Origin: Flavobacteriales bacterium
GTDB taxonomy: Bacteria; Bacteroidota; Bacteroidia; Flavobacteriales_D; Crocinitomicaceae
DNA: 52,771 nucleotides
NCBI GenBank assembly: GCA_947380375.1
Contig: CANCQX010000005.1
Coordinates: 1 to 52,771 of the forward strand
Direction of reading: 5' to 3'
The translations under genes and the position numbers were made by a program. Shown here in pieces: positions 26,523 to 35,299 of the stretch; positions within the stretch are counted from its first letter, which is position 1; each line of letters starts with the position of its first letter. The notes under the pieces were generated by a model. It saw nothing but the letters and a program-made list of their open reading frames with translations. It was not told the origin of the DNA and ran no database searches.

Positions 26523-26742
26523 TAATAACAAGTTGGAGAAAGAATTTGTATTGAATTCATTTTCAGAAATAATAGAGAAATTAAAAGAGGTATGCATAAT
26601 TGCTGATTTGCTAAATCACCATCCTGATTTTTTAGTATATGATTATAAAAAAATAAAATTCTCATTACGCACCCATGATAATGGAAATAAGGTTACAGAA
26701 AAAGATTATCTGTTGGCGGAAAGATTGGATAGGGTTTTTTAA
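26506..26742 (+). CDS. phhB: 4a-hydroxytetrahydrobiopterin dehydratase (pterin-4a-carbinolamine dehydratase)
   Basis: 78 aa. The catalytic signature NHHPDFLVYDYKKIKFSL followed by THDNGNKVTEKD matches the family H-H-P-x(5)-Y-x-x-V/I-x(5)-T-H-D-x-G motif. The enzyme recycles the pterin cofactor of phenylalanine hydroxylase. The protein is ~15-20 residues shorter than many homologues but the core is complete. Its start lies within the last codons of the phhA remnant, the normal flavobacterial operon overlap. With phhA destroyed, its substrate supply here is doubtful unless another hydroxylase exists. The gap 26743-26924 has no gene I can support. Confidence 0.88.
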   Translation: MSWLINNNKLEKEFVLNSFSEIIEKLKEVCIIADLLNHHPDFLVYDYKKIKFSLRTHDNGNKVTEKDYLLAERLDRVF

Positions 26743-26924
26743 TTACCAGTTTATCATTTCACACAGATATTATTTACAAATGGGGGAAATTGATAAAGCT
26801 TTAAAATTTAGTATAGATAAAAAATATAATCAAAAATCTAACTAATAAAAGAAGGGTAATAAGAAATCATAATAATTTTAGTCGTAGTTGAAAAGTAGCT
26901 AAATTTTATCCTTAATTTTAGACC

Positions 26925-28043
26925 ATGCAATTCAAAGATGTAGTTGGTCAAAGTGAGTTAAAATCTCATCTTATACAAGAAGTTCTTGCTGACAAAGTTA
27001 GTCATGCTCAATTATTTTTAGGTAAGCCTGGATTTGGTTCTTTACCGATGGCTTTAGCCTTTGTTCAGTATTTATTTTGTGAAAATAAACAACCGAATGA
27101 CAGTTGCGGAGTTTGTTCTTCATGCAGAAAGACTAAAGATTTACAACATCCTGATTTACATTTTTCATTCCCTGTCGTTCAAGCAATTAATAAAAAATCA
27201 GATGCATTTTTAACAGATTGGAGGGCTCAAATAAAAGAAAACCCTTATTTCAACTTGAATATTTGGCTAAAAAGAACCGATGAAAAAGGTAGAAAACCGA
27301 TTATCGGAACGGAAGAAAGTCAGGAGATTATAAAAAAATTAAATCTAAAATCTTACGAGGGCGGTTATAAAGTGATGATTATTTGGATGGCAGAGGAAAT
27401 GAATCCACAATGTTCGAATAAACTATTGAAAATACTTGAAGAACCACCTGCAAAAACATTGTTTATACTCGTTTGTGAATCACAAGAATACATTCTTCAA
27501 ACTATATTATCAAGAACTCAATTAGTAAAAGTTCCTCGTTTACATATTGAAGAATTATCATCTCATCTTAAAAATAACTTCTCTTTAACTAATGATAATG
27601 CTGAAAGTTTAGCCGCTCGAGTAGATGGTGATTTTCTTGAAGCACTTGAAATGTTAGGAGATAGTGTAGAACAAGATGAAAATCGTGAATTATTTATTCA
27701 ATTGATGCGAGTTTGTTATAAAAAAGACGTAATTCCTATGATGGATTGGGCTGAAAATGCGGCAGCTATTACCAAGGAGAAACAAAAAATATTCTTGCGC
27801 TATTGTTTACATATGTTCAGACAGAGTATGTTGAAAAATTACACGAATGATCAATTAACAAAAGTTTCTGATGAAGAAAATGCTTTTTTAAAAAACTTTT
27901 CAAAATTCATTACTGGAAACAATATTTTAGATTTTATGAAAACTTTCAATGATGCTCATTATCATATTGAACGAAATGCAAATCCTAAAATTTTATTCAC
28001 CAATATATGCTTTCAAGTGATGAGATACATTCATGTCGCTTAA
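26925..28043 (+). CDS. holB: DNA polymerase III delta' subunit
   Basis: 372 aa clamp-loader AAA+ protein. It begins MQFKDVVGQSELKSHL. The P-loop region reads LFLGKPGFGSLPMALAFVQ, a degenerate Walker A as in delta'. The zinc module has cysteines in CGVCSSCRKTKDLQHPDLHF. Sensor/SRC region: LLKILEEPPAKTLFILVCES and ILSRTQLVKVPRL (the SRC motif here is SRTQ). It loads the sliding clamp at replication forks. Stand-alone, followed 22 bp later by a dipeptidase gene on the same strand. Confidence 0.95.
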   Translation: MQFKDVVGQSELKSHLIQEVLADKVSHAQLFLGKPGFGSLPMALAFVQYLFCENKQPNDSCGVCSSCRKTKDLQHPDLHFSFPVVQAINKKSDAFLTDWRAQIKENPYFNLNIWLKRTDEKGRKPIIGTEESQEIIKKLNLKSYEGGYKVMIIWMAEEMNPQCSNKLLKILEEPPAKTLFILVCESQEYILQTILSRTQLVKVPRLHIEELSSHLKNNFSLTNDNAESLAARVDGDFLEALEMLGDSVEQDENRELFIQLMRVCYKKDVIPMMDWAENAAAITKEKQKIFLRYCLHMFRQSMLKNYTNDQLTKVSDEENAFLKNFSKFITGNNILDFMKTFNDAHYHIERNANPKILFTNICFQVMRYIHVA

Positions 28044-28065
28044 TTAAAAAATAAATTATCTACAA

Positions 28066-29454
28066 ATGAAATTAACACAATCATTCATCCAAGAAAACAA
28101 AGAAAATTTCTTAAACGAACTTCTTGAATTGTTAAAAATCCCTTCAATTTCTGCGGATGCAAAATATACAGGAGATGTTTCTAATGCTGCAGAACAAGTT
28201 GCAAATTATTTAACAAAAGCGGGAGCAGATAAAATAGAAATTTGCAAAACAGTTGGTCATCCAATTGTTTACGGCGAAAAAATAATAGACCCAAGTTTAC
28301 CAACTGTATTGGTTTACGGACATTACGATGTACAACCTGCAGATCCTTTAGAATTATGGACAAGCCCTGCATTTGAACCAGTAATTAAAAAAACTGAAAT
28401 ACATCCTGAAGGCGCAATCTTTGCCCGTGGATCTTGCGATGATAAAGGTCAAATGTTTATGCATTTGAAAGCATTTGAAGCAATGATGAAAACGAATGAA
28501 TTACCATGTAATGTGAAATTCATGATAGAAGGTGAGGAGGAAATTGGAAGTACCAATTTAGCCATCTTCGTAAAAGAAAATCACGAACGATTAAAAGCAG
28601 ATATTATCTTAGTATCAGATACAGGAATGCTTTCAAATGACACACCTTCAATCACTACAGGATTGAGAGGGTTAAGTTATGTTGAAGTTGAAGTAACTGG
28701 TCCAAACCGTGATTTACATTCGGGATTATACGGTGGATGTGTTGCAAATCCAATCAATGTGCTTACAAAGATGATTGCTTCACTTCACGACGAAGACAAT
28801 CATATTACTATTCCTGGATTTTACGATGATGTAGTTGAATTATCAGCTGAAGAAAGAGCTGAAATGGCAAAAGCACCGTTTAGTGCAGAAGCCTATAACA
28901 AAGCATTGGATATGGAAGATGTCTATGGTGAAAAAGGATATTCTACACCCGAAAGAGGAGCAATTCGTCCAACATTAGATGTAAATGGAATCTGGGGTGG
29001 TTATACAGGAGAAGGTGCTAAAACAGTAATTCCTTCGAAAGCATATGCAAAGATTTCTATGCGTTTGGTTCCAAATCAAACACCTGATGAGATTACGGCC
29101 TTGTTTCAAAACCATTTTGAGTCAATTGCTCCAAAAGGTATTCGAGTGAAAGTAAATCCGCACCATGGTGGATTCCCAGTTGTAACACCAATAGATTCAA
29201 TTGGATACGAGGCAGCAAGTAAAGCTTATGAAACAACATTTGGTAAAAAACCAATTCCAGTTAGAAGCGGAGGAAGTATTCCAATTATAGCAATGTTTGA
29301 GAAAGAATTAGGACTTAAAACCGTAATGATGGGATTTGGTTTAGATAGCGATGCTATCCATTCCCCTAACGAACATTTTGGATTATTTAATTTCTATAAA
29401 GGGATTGAAACAATTCCCTACTTTTTTAAGAATTTTACTGAATTAATGAAATAA
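28066..29454 (+). CDS. M20 family dipeptidase
   Basis: 462 aa zinc peptidase. Metal ligands: His and Asp in VYGHYDVQPADP (~residue 86), Asp in ARGSCDDKGQMF (~125), catalytic Glu pair in IEGEEEIGS (~159), Asp in VSDTGMLSN, and His near the C-terminus in SDAIHSPNEHFGLFN. The dimerisation domain contains DLHSGLYGG. It matches the carnosinase/CNDP-like M20 dipeptidases of Bacteroidetes. Cytoplasmic, no signal peptide. A strong terminator hairpin follows the stop. Confidence 0.94.
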   Translation: MKLTQSFIQENKENFLNELLELLKIPSISADAKYTGDVSNAAEQVANYLTKAGADKIEICKTVGHPIVYGEKIIDPSLPTVLVYGHYDVQPADPLELWTSPAFEPVIKKTEIHPEGAIFARGSCDDKGQMFMHLKAFEAMMKTNELPCNVKFMIEGEEEIGSTNLAIFVKENHERLKADIILVSDTGMLSNDTPSITTGLRGLSYVEVEVTGPNRDLHSGLYGGCVANPINVLTKMIASLHDEDNHITIPGFYDDVVELSAEERAEMAKAPFSAEAYNKALDMEDVYGEKGYSTPERGAIRPTLDVNGIWGGYTGEGAKTVIPSKAYAKISMRLVPNQTPDEITALFQNHFESIAPKGIRVKVNPHHGGFPVVTPIDSIGYEAASKAYETTFGKKPIPVRSGGSIPIIAMFEKELGLKTVMMGFGLDSDAIHSPNEHFGLFNFYKGIETIPYFFKNFTELMK

Positions 29455-29462
29455 TATAAATT

Positions 29463-29493
29463 ACTCACCAATCAGTTAATCTAATTGGTGAGT
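29463..29493 (+). terminator. Terminator of the M20 dipeptidase gene
   Basis: Perfect 10-bp arms ACTCACCAAT (29463-29472) and ATTGGTGAGT (29484-29493) with an 11-base loop, followed by GTTTTC. The T-tract is short, so efficiency is uncertain. Confidence 0.65.
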
Positions 29494-29512
29494 GTTTTCA
29501 ACCAACTTTAAA

Positions 29513-29992
29513 ATGAAAAAATTATTTTTTGCCATTTTAACCATTTTGATTGTAAGTTCATGCACCAACTTTCAAGACCTTGAATTCAAAGGAATGGATG
29601 GATTCAAAGTAGAAAAAATGGAAAAAAGAAATCTCTCTTTAAAAATTGGAGTAAAGATTTATAATCCAAATTCATTTTCACTTAAGATAAAACCATCAAC
29701 AGTTGATGTATTTGTTAACGATGAATTAATTGGTAAAGCATTCTTAGATGAAAAAGTTAAAATAATTAGAAAAAAAGAGGATACCTATTTTGCTAAAATA
29801 CATATTGATCTAGAAGATGGGGTCTTGATGAAATTTTTCAAATTTGCATTAAAAGATAAAGTTCAAATTAGAATAAAAGGAAAAATTAAAGGTTCTGTAC
29901 TAGGAATTACTCAAAAAACAGAAATCGATGAATCCAAAGAAATAAATGGTTCTATTTTTAAATTGGATAAATTAATGAATTTTAATAATTAA
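29513..29992 (+). CDS. LEA type 2 family lipoprotein
   Basis: 159 aa from the chosen ATG, which directly precedes a lipoprotein signal MKKLFFAILTILIVSSCTN with lipobox SSC. The upstream in-frame Met at 29492 lies inside the dipeptidase terminator and is unlikely. The mature part reads VEKMEKRNLSLKIGVKIYN then PNSFSLKIKPSTVDVFVND, the Ig-like beta fold of the LEA14/WHy domain. It should be anchored on the periplasmic or outer-membrane side. Function unknown. The next gene starts 2 bp after the stop. Confidence 0.82.
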   Translation: MKKLFFAILTILIVSSCTNFQDLEFKGMDGFKVEKMEKRNLSLKIGVKIYNPNSFSLKIKPSTVDVFVNDELIGKAFLDEKVKIIRKKEDTYFAKIHIDLEDGVLMKFFKFALKDKVQIRIKGKIKGSVLGITQKTEIDESKEINGSIFKLDKLMNFNN

Positions 29993-29994
29993 AA

Positions 29995-30561
29995 ATGATT
30001 CCAAATTTCAAATTAAATCCTGAAAACCCAATATCTAAAAAACTTATAGAGTTAGGAATTATAGACTTTGATTCAGCTTGTGAATATGTTAAAACTATCC
30101 CAATTGGAAGAAATACATCTAGAAATAACTTTACTTTAATCTTTGATGAAAACAAAGGAACTTGCTCAACAAAACATGCTCTTTTAAACCAAATAGCAGA
30201 AGAAAATAATCAAAATGATATCGAATTAATGTTTGGAATTTATCTAATAAGTCCCGAAACACATCCCCTATTAACTAATCTATTTAAAGAGAAAGGCTTA
30301 ATAAATTTACCCGAATCTCACTGCTTTTTAAGGTACAATGGAAAAAGATATGATTTCACTTCTCAAAATAATTTACTGAATCTTATCGAATCAAAAATAG
30401 TAAGAGAACAAAAAATTGAACCTAATCAAGTTGGTGAATGGAAAGAGAAAATTCACCAAGATTATTTAATGAGATGGCTCAAAAGAAAGCCAGAATTAAC
30501 TATTAGTTTAGAAGAAATTTGGAAAATACGTGAAGAATGCCAACAACTATTAAATTACTAG
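29995..30561 (+). CDS. Uncharacterised protein, possible transglutaminase-like fold
   Basis: 188 aa, no signal peptide. GTCSTKHALLNQIAEEN has a Cys at the start of a helix, HCFLRYNGKRYDFTS has a His and then an Asp about 10 residues on. This Cys, His, Asp order is that of papain/transglutaminase-like enzymes, so it may be a cysteine hydrolase or amidase. I do not recognise a named family. It follows the LEA2 lipoprotein by 2 bp, so the two are co-expressed. Its end overlaps the convergent lipoprotein gene by 4 bp. Confidence 0.65.
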   Translation: MIPNFKLNPENPISKKLIELGIIDFDSACEYVKTIPIGRNTSRNNFTLIFDENKGTCSTKHALLNQIAEENNQNDIELMFGIYLISPETHPLLTNLFKEKGLINLPESHCFLRYNGKRYDFTSQNNLLNLIESKIVREQKIEPNQVGEWKEKIHQDYLMRWLKRKPELTISLEEIWKIREECQQLLNY

Positions 30562-31151
30562 TTTTTTAAAGGCTTAACTGATTTAATAGATTTAGCCATT
30601 AATTCAATAATCAATTTTTCGAATCCTTCATCTCTACTTCTGAAAACATAAGTAACTCCATCAATTATTTTTTCAGAATAGACGTGATAAGACTTATGTG
30701 TAACTCCTACAGTAGATGAGACTTTTGAAACTCCTTTAGGCATTAATTCTTGCTCGTATAAAATGAAATCTTTTTCATCTATTAAATAGTTGATTTTATA
30801 AAAATCTAGATCTGCTAATTCTTTCTTTCTAGACTTCACCATATCCTTATAATCACCCCAATCATCAATAATCATATGAAAATTAGATCCAACTTTCAAT
30901 TCCCATTTAAAATCGTCTTCAGCATGTGAAATTTCCGGCTTCGTTGAAGCACCAATATTAGCTGTTTCATCAGGCAACATAATCATCGCAGGAATATCGA
31001 ATTTTTTCAAACTAAATCCTTTAAATTCATAATAATCATTATTTAAAACAATTTCACTTTCATTTTGAATATCATTGTTTACATTTCCTCCGCATGAAGA
31101 AAGAACGATTGAAAGAACTGTAAAAGGAATAAATATTAATTTTAATTTCAT
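30558..31151 (-). CDS. Uncharacterised lipoprotein
   Basis: 197 aa from the ATG that begins a lipoprotein signal: MKLKLIFIPFTVLSIVLSSC with the lipobox Cys. An in-frame Met 36 bp earlier would put 12 unrelated residues ahead of the signal. The mature part contains YYEFKGFSLKKFDIPAMIML, WELKVGSNFHMIIDDWGDY and SYHVYSEKIIDGVTYVFRS. No known catalytic motif. It is conserved-looking and probably attached to a membrane facing the periplasm. Monocistronic. Confidence 0.75.
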   Translation of the reverse strand: MKLKLIFIPFTVLSIVLSSCGGNVNNDIQNESEIVLNNDYYEFKGFSLKKFDIPAMIMLPDETANIGASTKPEISHAEDDFKWELKVGSNFHMIIDDWGDYKDMVKSRKKELADLDFYKINYLIDEKDFILYEQELMPKGVSKVSSTVGVTHKSYHVYSEKIIDGVTYVFRSRDEGFEKLIIELMAKSIKSVKPLKN

Positions 31152-31265
31152 ATTATTAGTTGAATTGAGAAGTAAAAGTACTGACACAAATATAATCTAT
31201 TTTGTTTATTGTTAAACGATTGATGTATTAAAAATCAAAAACTACAAAGAAAGAAACCTAAGGTA

Positions 31266-31676
31266 TTACATAATTATAACACCCTTTAGCCCCAATAAAG
31301 GTAATGTTTTTAAATTTTTATCATTTATACTCTCAGCTGGAAAAATGAATTTTTTATCATACATAATATTATCAGCCCAAAAACTTACCCAATATTCATT
31401 AGCAATTCCAAAAACCTCCTCGACTATAGGTTCAATTTTTGCAGCTTCATTTGGTAACATAATTTCTAAACAATGACGTAAAGTTGCTGTTTTTACTTTT
31501 TCACCTGTATTTGCATTTTCACCATAACCTTTACTTGTTATAATAATTCCTTCCATTATATCTTCTCTAAGATTTAATAAATAAACATTATAACAAATTT
31601 CATTACTCTCATTCAATTCTTGGACTACAGCAACTGCTACATTTTCAACTTTAGGACCTAATAATTCTTCGCGCAT
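31266..31676 (-). CDS. Conserved hypothetical protein
   Basis: 136 aa, cytoplasmic. Sequence VENVAVAVVQELNESNEICY, YLLNLREDIMEGIIITSKGYG, RHCLEIMLPNEAAKIEPIVEE, EYWVSFWADNIMYDKKFIFP suggests a compact alpha/beta protein. I know this pattern only from uncharacterised flavobacterial genes. It lies 3 bp after the serine hydrolase gene on the same strand, so it is part of the lipB-hydrolase transcript. Confidence 0.7.
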   Translation of the reverse strand: MREELLGPKVENVAVAVVQELNESNEICYNVYLLNLREDIMEGIIITSKGYGENANTGEKVKTATLRHCLEIMLPNEAAKIEPIVEEVFGIANEYWVSFWADNIMYDKKFIFPAESINDKNLKTLPLLGLKGVIIM

Positions 31677-31679
31677 TTC

Positions 31680-32945
31680 TTAATTTTGTAATTCTTTATT
31701 CATTTTTTCACCCAAAGAAATTATTTTAAACAAATCTTTAGGGTGACCAATTTTAGCTTTATTTCTTAGAATGAAATTCTTATCATTCTCTTTATTTTTA
31801 GGCACTTTAAAATCTTTTTCTCTTCTTGAACCCAATCGAACAATAACAAGATTTTTATCAGGAATAGAAATTATATATTGGCCTAAAATACCTCGGCAAT
31901 AAAAAACTGGTGAAGAAGGATTATCTAGATATGTCCAGATATGCAATCCATAACGAAGATTTGGAATACCTTCTTCGGTTGTCAATTTTGGGTTTGTTAA
32001 CATTTCATTCATGAATTTTTCAGAAATAACTTGCTGATTACCCCATCTACCTCTTTGTAAAATTAGTTTACCTAAACGACCGAAATCTCTAGCACACGCA
32101 TACATACAACAAAAAGCTTTTTCATCTCCACCTTTCTTATCTAAACTCCAAAAAGCATTCTGTTCAGCTCCAATTTTATTCCAAATCTTATTCTGAGCAT
32201 ATTGTGATAAATCCGTACCCGTTGATTTTTCTACTATGTAACCTAATAACTGAGAATCTCCACTTTGGTATTCAAAACGAACACCTGGTTTTTCAATTGC
32301 ATGCTGTCTAGTAACCAATGAATATAAATCTGTTCCATAATAAGATTCGGCATTTTCAGATAAAGGATTTTTAGCACTTTCTTCCCAATCTAATCCTGAA
32401 GACATCATCAGTAAATGACGAATCGTAATCTTTTCTTTTCCTTTATTATTGAACTCGGGAATATACTTCCCTACTTTTTCGTCTAAACTTTTTATTTTCC
32501 CCTCATCGTAAGCTATTCCTATTAATAATGCGACAATGGTTTTAGCTGCTGAAAAAGAATTAGAAACAGTTTCTTTTTTATGTTCGCCCCAGTATTTTTC
32601 AAAAACAATTTGATCATTTTTAAAAACTAAAAAAGCTTTTGTATCTAAATCTTCCAATAATTTAGAATAGTTTGAAGGAATAGTCTGAGTATTGTATTTT
32701 GGATGAATTTTCCACTTCTCAACAGCTGAAGATTTCTTTATAGTTGAATTTTCAAAAACATCTAAATCATAAATAGTTGGACCTGTTTTTCCAGATAAAT
32801 AAGTGTATGATATACCTTTATATAAATAAAATCTACCTGATAGAATAATAAATAAATTGGCTGAAATAAAAATAGCTAATAGGAAAAATCCTATAAACTT
32901 TAAACACTTTTTTAATATTCTTACCAATTTATTTGAACTAGACAT
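31680..32945 (-). CDS. Serine hydrolase, beta-lactamase class C-like
   Basis: 421 aa. N-terminal membrane anchor (FIGFFLLAIFISANLFIIL). Catalytic SxxK motif in NSFSAAKTIVALLIG (~residue 133) and YxS/N motif in RFEYQSGDSQLLGYIVE. Other family features: LLMMSSGLDWEE and RDFGRLGKLILQRGRW. The third motif is probably the histidine-less CRGILGQYI variant. It should face the periplasm and hydrolyse esters or peptides. It overlaps lipB by 8 bp. Confidence 0.9.
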   Translation of the reverse strand: MSSSNKLVRILKKCLKFIGFFLLAIFISANLFIILSGRFYLYKGISYTYLSGKTGPTIYDLDVFENSTIKKSSAVEKWKIHPKYNTQTIPSNYSKLLEDLDTKAFLVFKNDQIVFEKYWGEHKKETVSNSFSAAKTIVALLIGIAYDEGKIKSLDEKVGKYIPEFNNKGKEKITIRHLLMMSSGLDWEESAKNPLSENAESYYGTDLYSLVTRQHAIEKPGVRFEYQSGDSQLLGYIVEKSTGTDLSQYAQNKIWNKIGAEQNAFWSLDKKGGDEKAFCCMYACARDFGRLGKLILQRGRWGNQQVISEKFMNEMLTNPKLTTEEGIPNLRYGLHIWTYLDNPSSPVFYCRGILGQYIISIPDKNLVIVRLGSRREKDFKVPKNKENDKNFILRNKAKIGHPKDLFKIISLGEKMNKELQN

Positions 32946-33630
32946 ATTGATACTCGAATTGAATGGCTAACTTTTTTTTCAAAACTTGACTGACTTCTTC
33001 AAAATCTAATTCATACCCAAGTTCCTTCTGCATTGAAGTTACTGCTTTATCATCAATTCCGCAAGGTATAATATGAGAAAAATAGGATAAATCTGAATTT
33101 ATATTAAACCCTATTCCGTGCATCGTAACCCATCGAGAACTCTTTACTCCTAAAGCACAAATTTTACGGGCTCTTGGCGTATCTCCTTCTATCCAAACGC
33201 CAGTTAATCCTTCTACTCGTGAACTTTCAATATTGTATTCTAAAAGAGTATCAATAACTGCTTGCTCTAAAAATCTTAAGTATTTATGTATATCCGAAAA
33301 GAAATGATCTAAATCAAAAATAGGATACGCAACTAATTGACCAGGACCATGATACGTAATATCTCCACCCCTATTTATTTTATAGAAACTTGCATTATTT
33401 TCTGTCAATTCACTATCATTCAAAAGTAAATTATCTTCGCTACCACTTTTACCTAAAGTAAAAACATGAGGATGCTGACAAAACAAAAGATAATTTTTTG
33501 TAACTAAATCAGTTTCACCATTTCTGATTCTGATTTTTTCACCAATTGTATTTTGAAATATTTCCTCTTGAAAATCCCAAGCTTCTTTATAATCAATCAG
33601 TCCAAGCTGTTTAAAAATTACTTCGGGCAT
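32938..33630 (-). CDS. lipB: Octanoyl-[ACP]:protein N-octanoyltransferase
   Basis: 230 aa. LipB moves octanoate from ACP to lipoyl domains, the first step of lipoate synthesis. Motifs: FTLGKSGSEDNLL (family FTLG), INRGGDITYHGPGQLVAYP (the RGGxxTYHGPGQ signature), GVWIEGDTPRARKICALGVK with the catalytic Lys (GVK) and IIPCGIDDKAVTS with the catalytic Cys. Length is normal. The downstream serine hydrolase overlaps by 8 bp. Confidence 0.96.
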   Translation of the reverse strand: MPEVIFKQLGLIDYKEAWDFQEEIFQNTIGEKIRIRNGETDLVTKNYLLFCQHPHVFTLGKSGSEDNLLLNDSELTENNASFYKINRGGDITYHGPGQLVAYPIFDLDHFFSDIHKYLRFLEQAVIDTLLEYNIESSRVEGLTGVWIEGDTPRARKICALGVKSSRWVTMHGIGFNINSDLSYFSHIIPCGIDDKAVTSMQKELGYELDFEEVSQVLKKKLAIQFEYQYV

Positions 33631-33654
33631 AATAAGAAATAGTAAAGTAAATAC

Positions 33655-34641
33655 TTATGACAATTTGGATAATTCAGACTTTAAATAGTCTATAACTTTA
33701 ATATCCATAATATCGACTGAATTTAATTCTGACAAGAAGAAAGATGCCCAATCTACCAAGTGAATTAAATAAATGGAACGTTCAATTTGATTAGAACCAA
33801 TCGCTTCAATTATGGAAACATTAGTTGTATGTTTTTTAACTACATCTATTGAAACCTCAAAACGTTTTCTATTTTGTTTATTTAAATCTTTTGTATCAAA
33901 AAAGACAGTCGCAAAATCATTTGTTCCTCCTGCCCATCCAACCAACTCATTATGATTCATTTCAGGAATTACCTGATGTAAACATAAAACTTTTGAATTT
34001 TCATTAAACTGTTGGCGTGCGCGAATTAAAACTGATTCATATTCAGAAGTAGAATAAAAAACTCCTGTTTTTTTGAATAAAAAAGAGGCAAGTTTTTTAG
34101 CTTCAGTTTTAATATTTTCAATATTTGAATCAAGTAATAATTTTGAATTTTCTATTTCAACAATTCTATTTTTACTTATAAATTCTAAATTAAAAAGGAT
34201 AGTCAAAATATTTACTAAAGAAAAAGCCAAAGTACTTCTCGGTGGATTTCCTCCTTTAACTAAAATACAATCATACCCATTTTCTGCACAAAATGAATGC
34301 AAAGTTCCACCTGAGGTTATTCCAATAATATGAGCATCTTGGTTTTTAGCTTGTAAGACAGTCGATAAAGTTTCTTCCGTATTTCCTGAATATGAACAAG
34401 CAATAAACAAAGTATGTTCATTTACAAATTTTGGAAGGGAATAATCTTGAATAACTAAAACGGGTATATTCACCTCATTTTGAATCCATTGAGTTACAAT
34501 TTTAGCTCCAATTCCTGAACCACCCATTCCAGCAAAAACAATATTATTAATCTCACTTTTAGGTTTTAAAAATGATAATGTAGTAACATTATTTAAAGCA
34601 TCTGAAATGTTTTGAGGAAATTGTGCAATTAATTGTTCCAT
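33655..34641 (-). CDS. Bifunctional phosphoglucose/phosphomannose isomerase-type SIS protein
   Basis: 328 aa with two SIS (sugar isomerase) domains: VFAGMGGSGIGAKIV, followed by LFIACSYSGNTEETLSTV and GITSGGTL in the first, and FYSTSEYESVLIRARQQFNE, PEMNHNELVGWAGG (the family PE-x-N-H-N-E motif with catalytic Glu and His) in the second. It interconverts glucose-6-P, mannose-6-P and fructose-6-P. Located just upstream of lipB on the same strand with a 24-bp gap. Confidence 0.92.
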   Translation of the reverse strand: MEQLIAQFPQNISDALNNVTTLSFLKPKSEINNIVFAGMGGSGIGAKIVTQWIQNEVNIPVLVIQDYSLPKFVNEHTLFIACSYSGNTEETLSTVLQAKNQDAHIIGITSGGTLHSFCAENGYDCILVKGGNPPRSTLAFSLVNILTILFNLEFISKNRIVEIENSKLLLDSNIENIKTEAKKLASFLFKKTGVFYSTSEYESVLIRARQQFNENSKVLCLHQVIPEMNHNELVGWAGGTNDFATVFFDTKDLNKQNRKRFEVSIDVVKKHTTNVSIIEAIGSNQIERSIYLIHLVDWASFFLSELNSVDIMDIKVIDYLKSELSKLS

Positions 34642-34731
34642 AATAACGAAAAGGTTTTTGTTAATTCTATTTAAGACAAATATAAAAGATTGTAATTATA
34701 AACCTGCTAAAAAATAGATTAATTTTTAGTA

Positions 34732-34764
34732 TTTGATTTTTAAACTGAGAATTGAGTAAGTTTG
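34732..34764 (+). promoter_or_regulatory. Promoter of the acyl-CoA thioesterase gene
   Basis: TTTG (34732-34735), 21 bp, TAAGTTTG (34757-34764). A good Bacteroidetes promoter placed 22 bp before the ATG at 34787. Confidence 0.6.
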
Positions 34765-34786
34765 TGACAATTAAATACATAAAATT

Positions 34787-35299
34787 ATGAACCCAAGAAA
34801 AGCTTCTGAAACACTTTCTGTCTCTACAAAAGTTGTTTTACCAAATGATACTAATACATTAGGAAATTTATTTGGCGGTCAATTACTAGCTTGGATGGAT
34901 GTAATTGCAAGTGTTTCCGCTCATAGACACTGCAGAAGGGTTGTAGTTACCGCATCAGTAAATAACGTTTCTTTTAAAGAACCAATTAATCATTCTGCAA
35001 TTGTTACATTGGAAGCGAAAGTTTCACGTGCTTTCAATTCATCAATGGAAGTATTTGTAGATGTATTTGTAGAAGATCAAGTTTCTGGTAAGAAAAAACA
35101 ATCAAATGAAGCAATATACACATTTGTTGCTGTAGATCAACATGGGGGACCAATTCAAGTTCCTGAATTAATACCGGAAACCAAAGAGGAAAAAGACCGA
35201 TTTGAAGGAGCTTTAAGAAGAAAGCAACTTAGTTTGATTTTAGCGGGTAAACTGCACCCACATGAAGCAACAGAATTGAAAGCACTATTTTTCGAATAA
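34787..35299 (+). CDS. Acyl-CoA thioesterase (hot-dog fold, YciA/BFIT type)
   Basis: 170 aa. Hot-dog thioesterase hydrolysing acyl-CoA esters. The family motif appears as VVLPNDTNTLGNLFGGQLLAWMD, with catalytic Asn/Asp region and 'GGxLLxxMD'. SAHRHCRRVVVTASVNNVSF and the strand IVTLEAKVSRAFNSSMEVFV follow, matching cytosolic ACOT proteins. Single domain, no signal peptide. It has its own promoter and ends at the end of the convergent GT9 gene. Confidence 0.92.
   Translation: MNPRKASETLSVSTKVVLPNDTNTLGNLFGGQLLAWMDVIASVSAHRHCRRVVVTASVNNVSFKEPINHSAIVTLEAKVSRAFNSSMEVFVDVFVEDQVSGKKKQSNEAIYTFVAVDQHGGPIQVPELIPETKEEKDRFEGALRRKQLSLILAGKLHPHEATELKALFFE

Noticed and set aside
26774-26846. Short ORFs between phhB and holB
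   Set aside because: At most ~21 codons with simple Lys/Asn composition. No start signal or family support.
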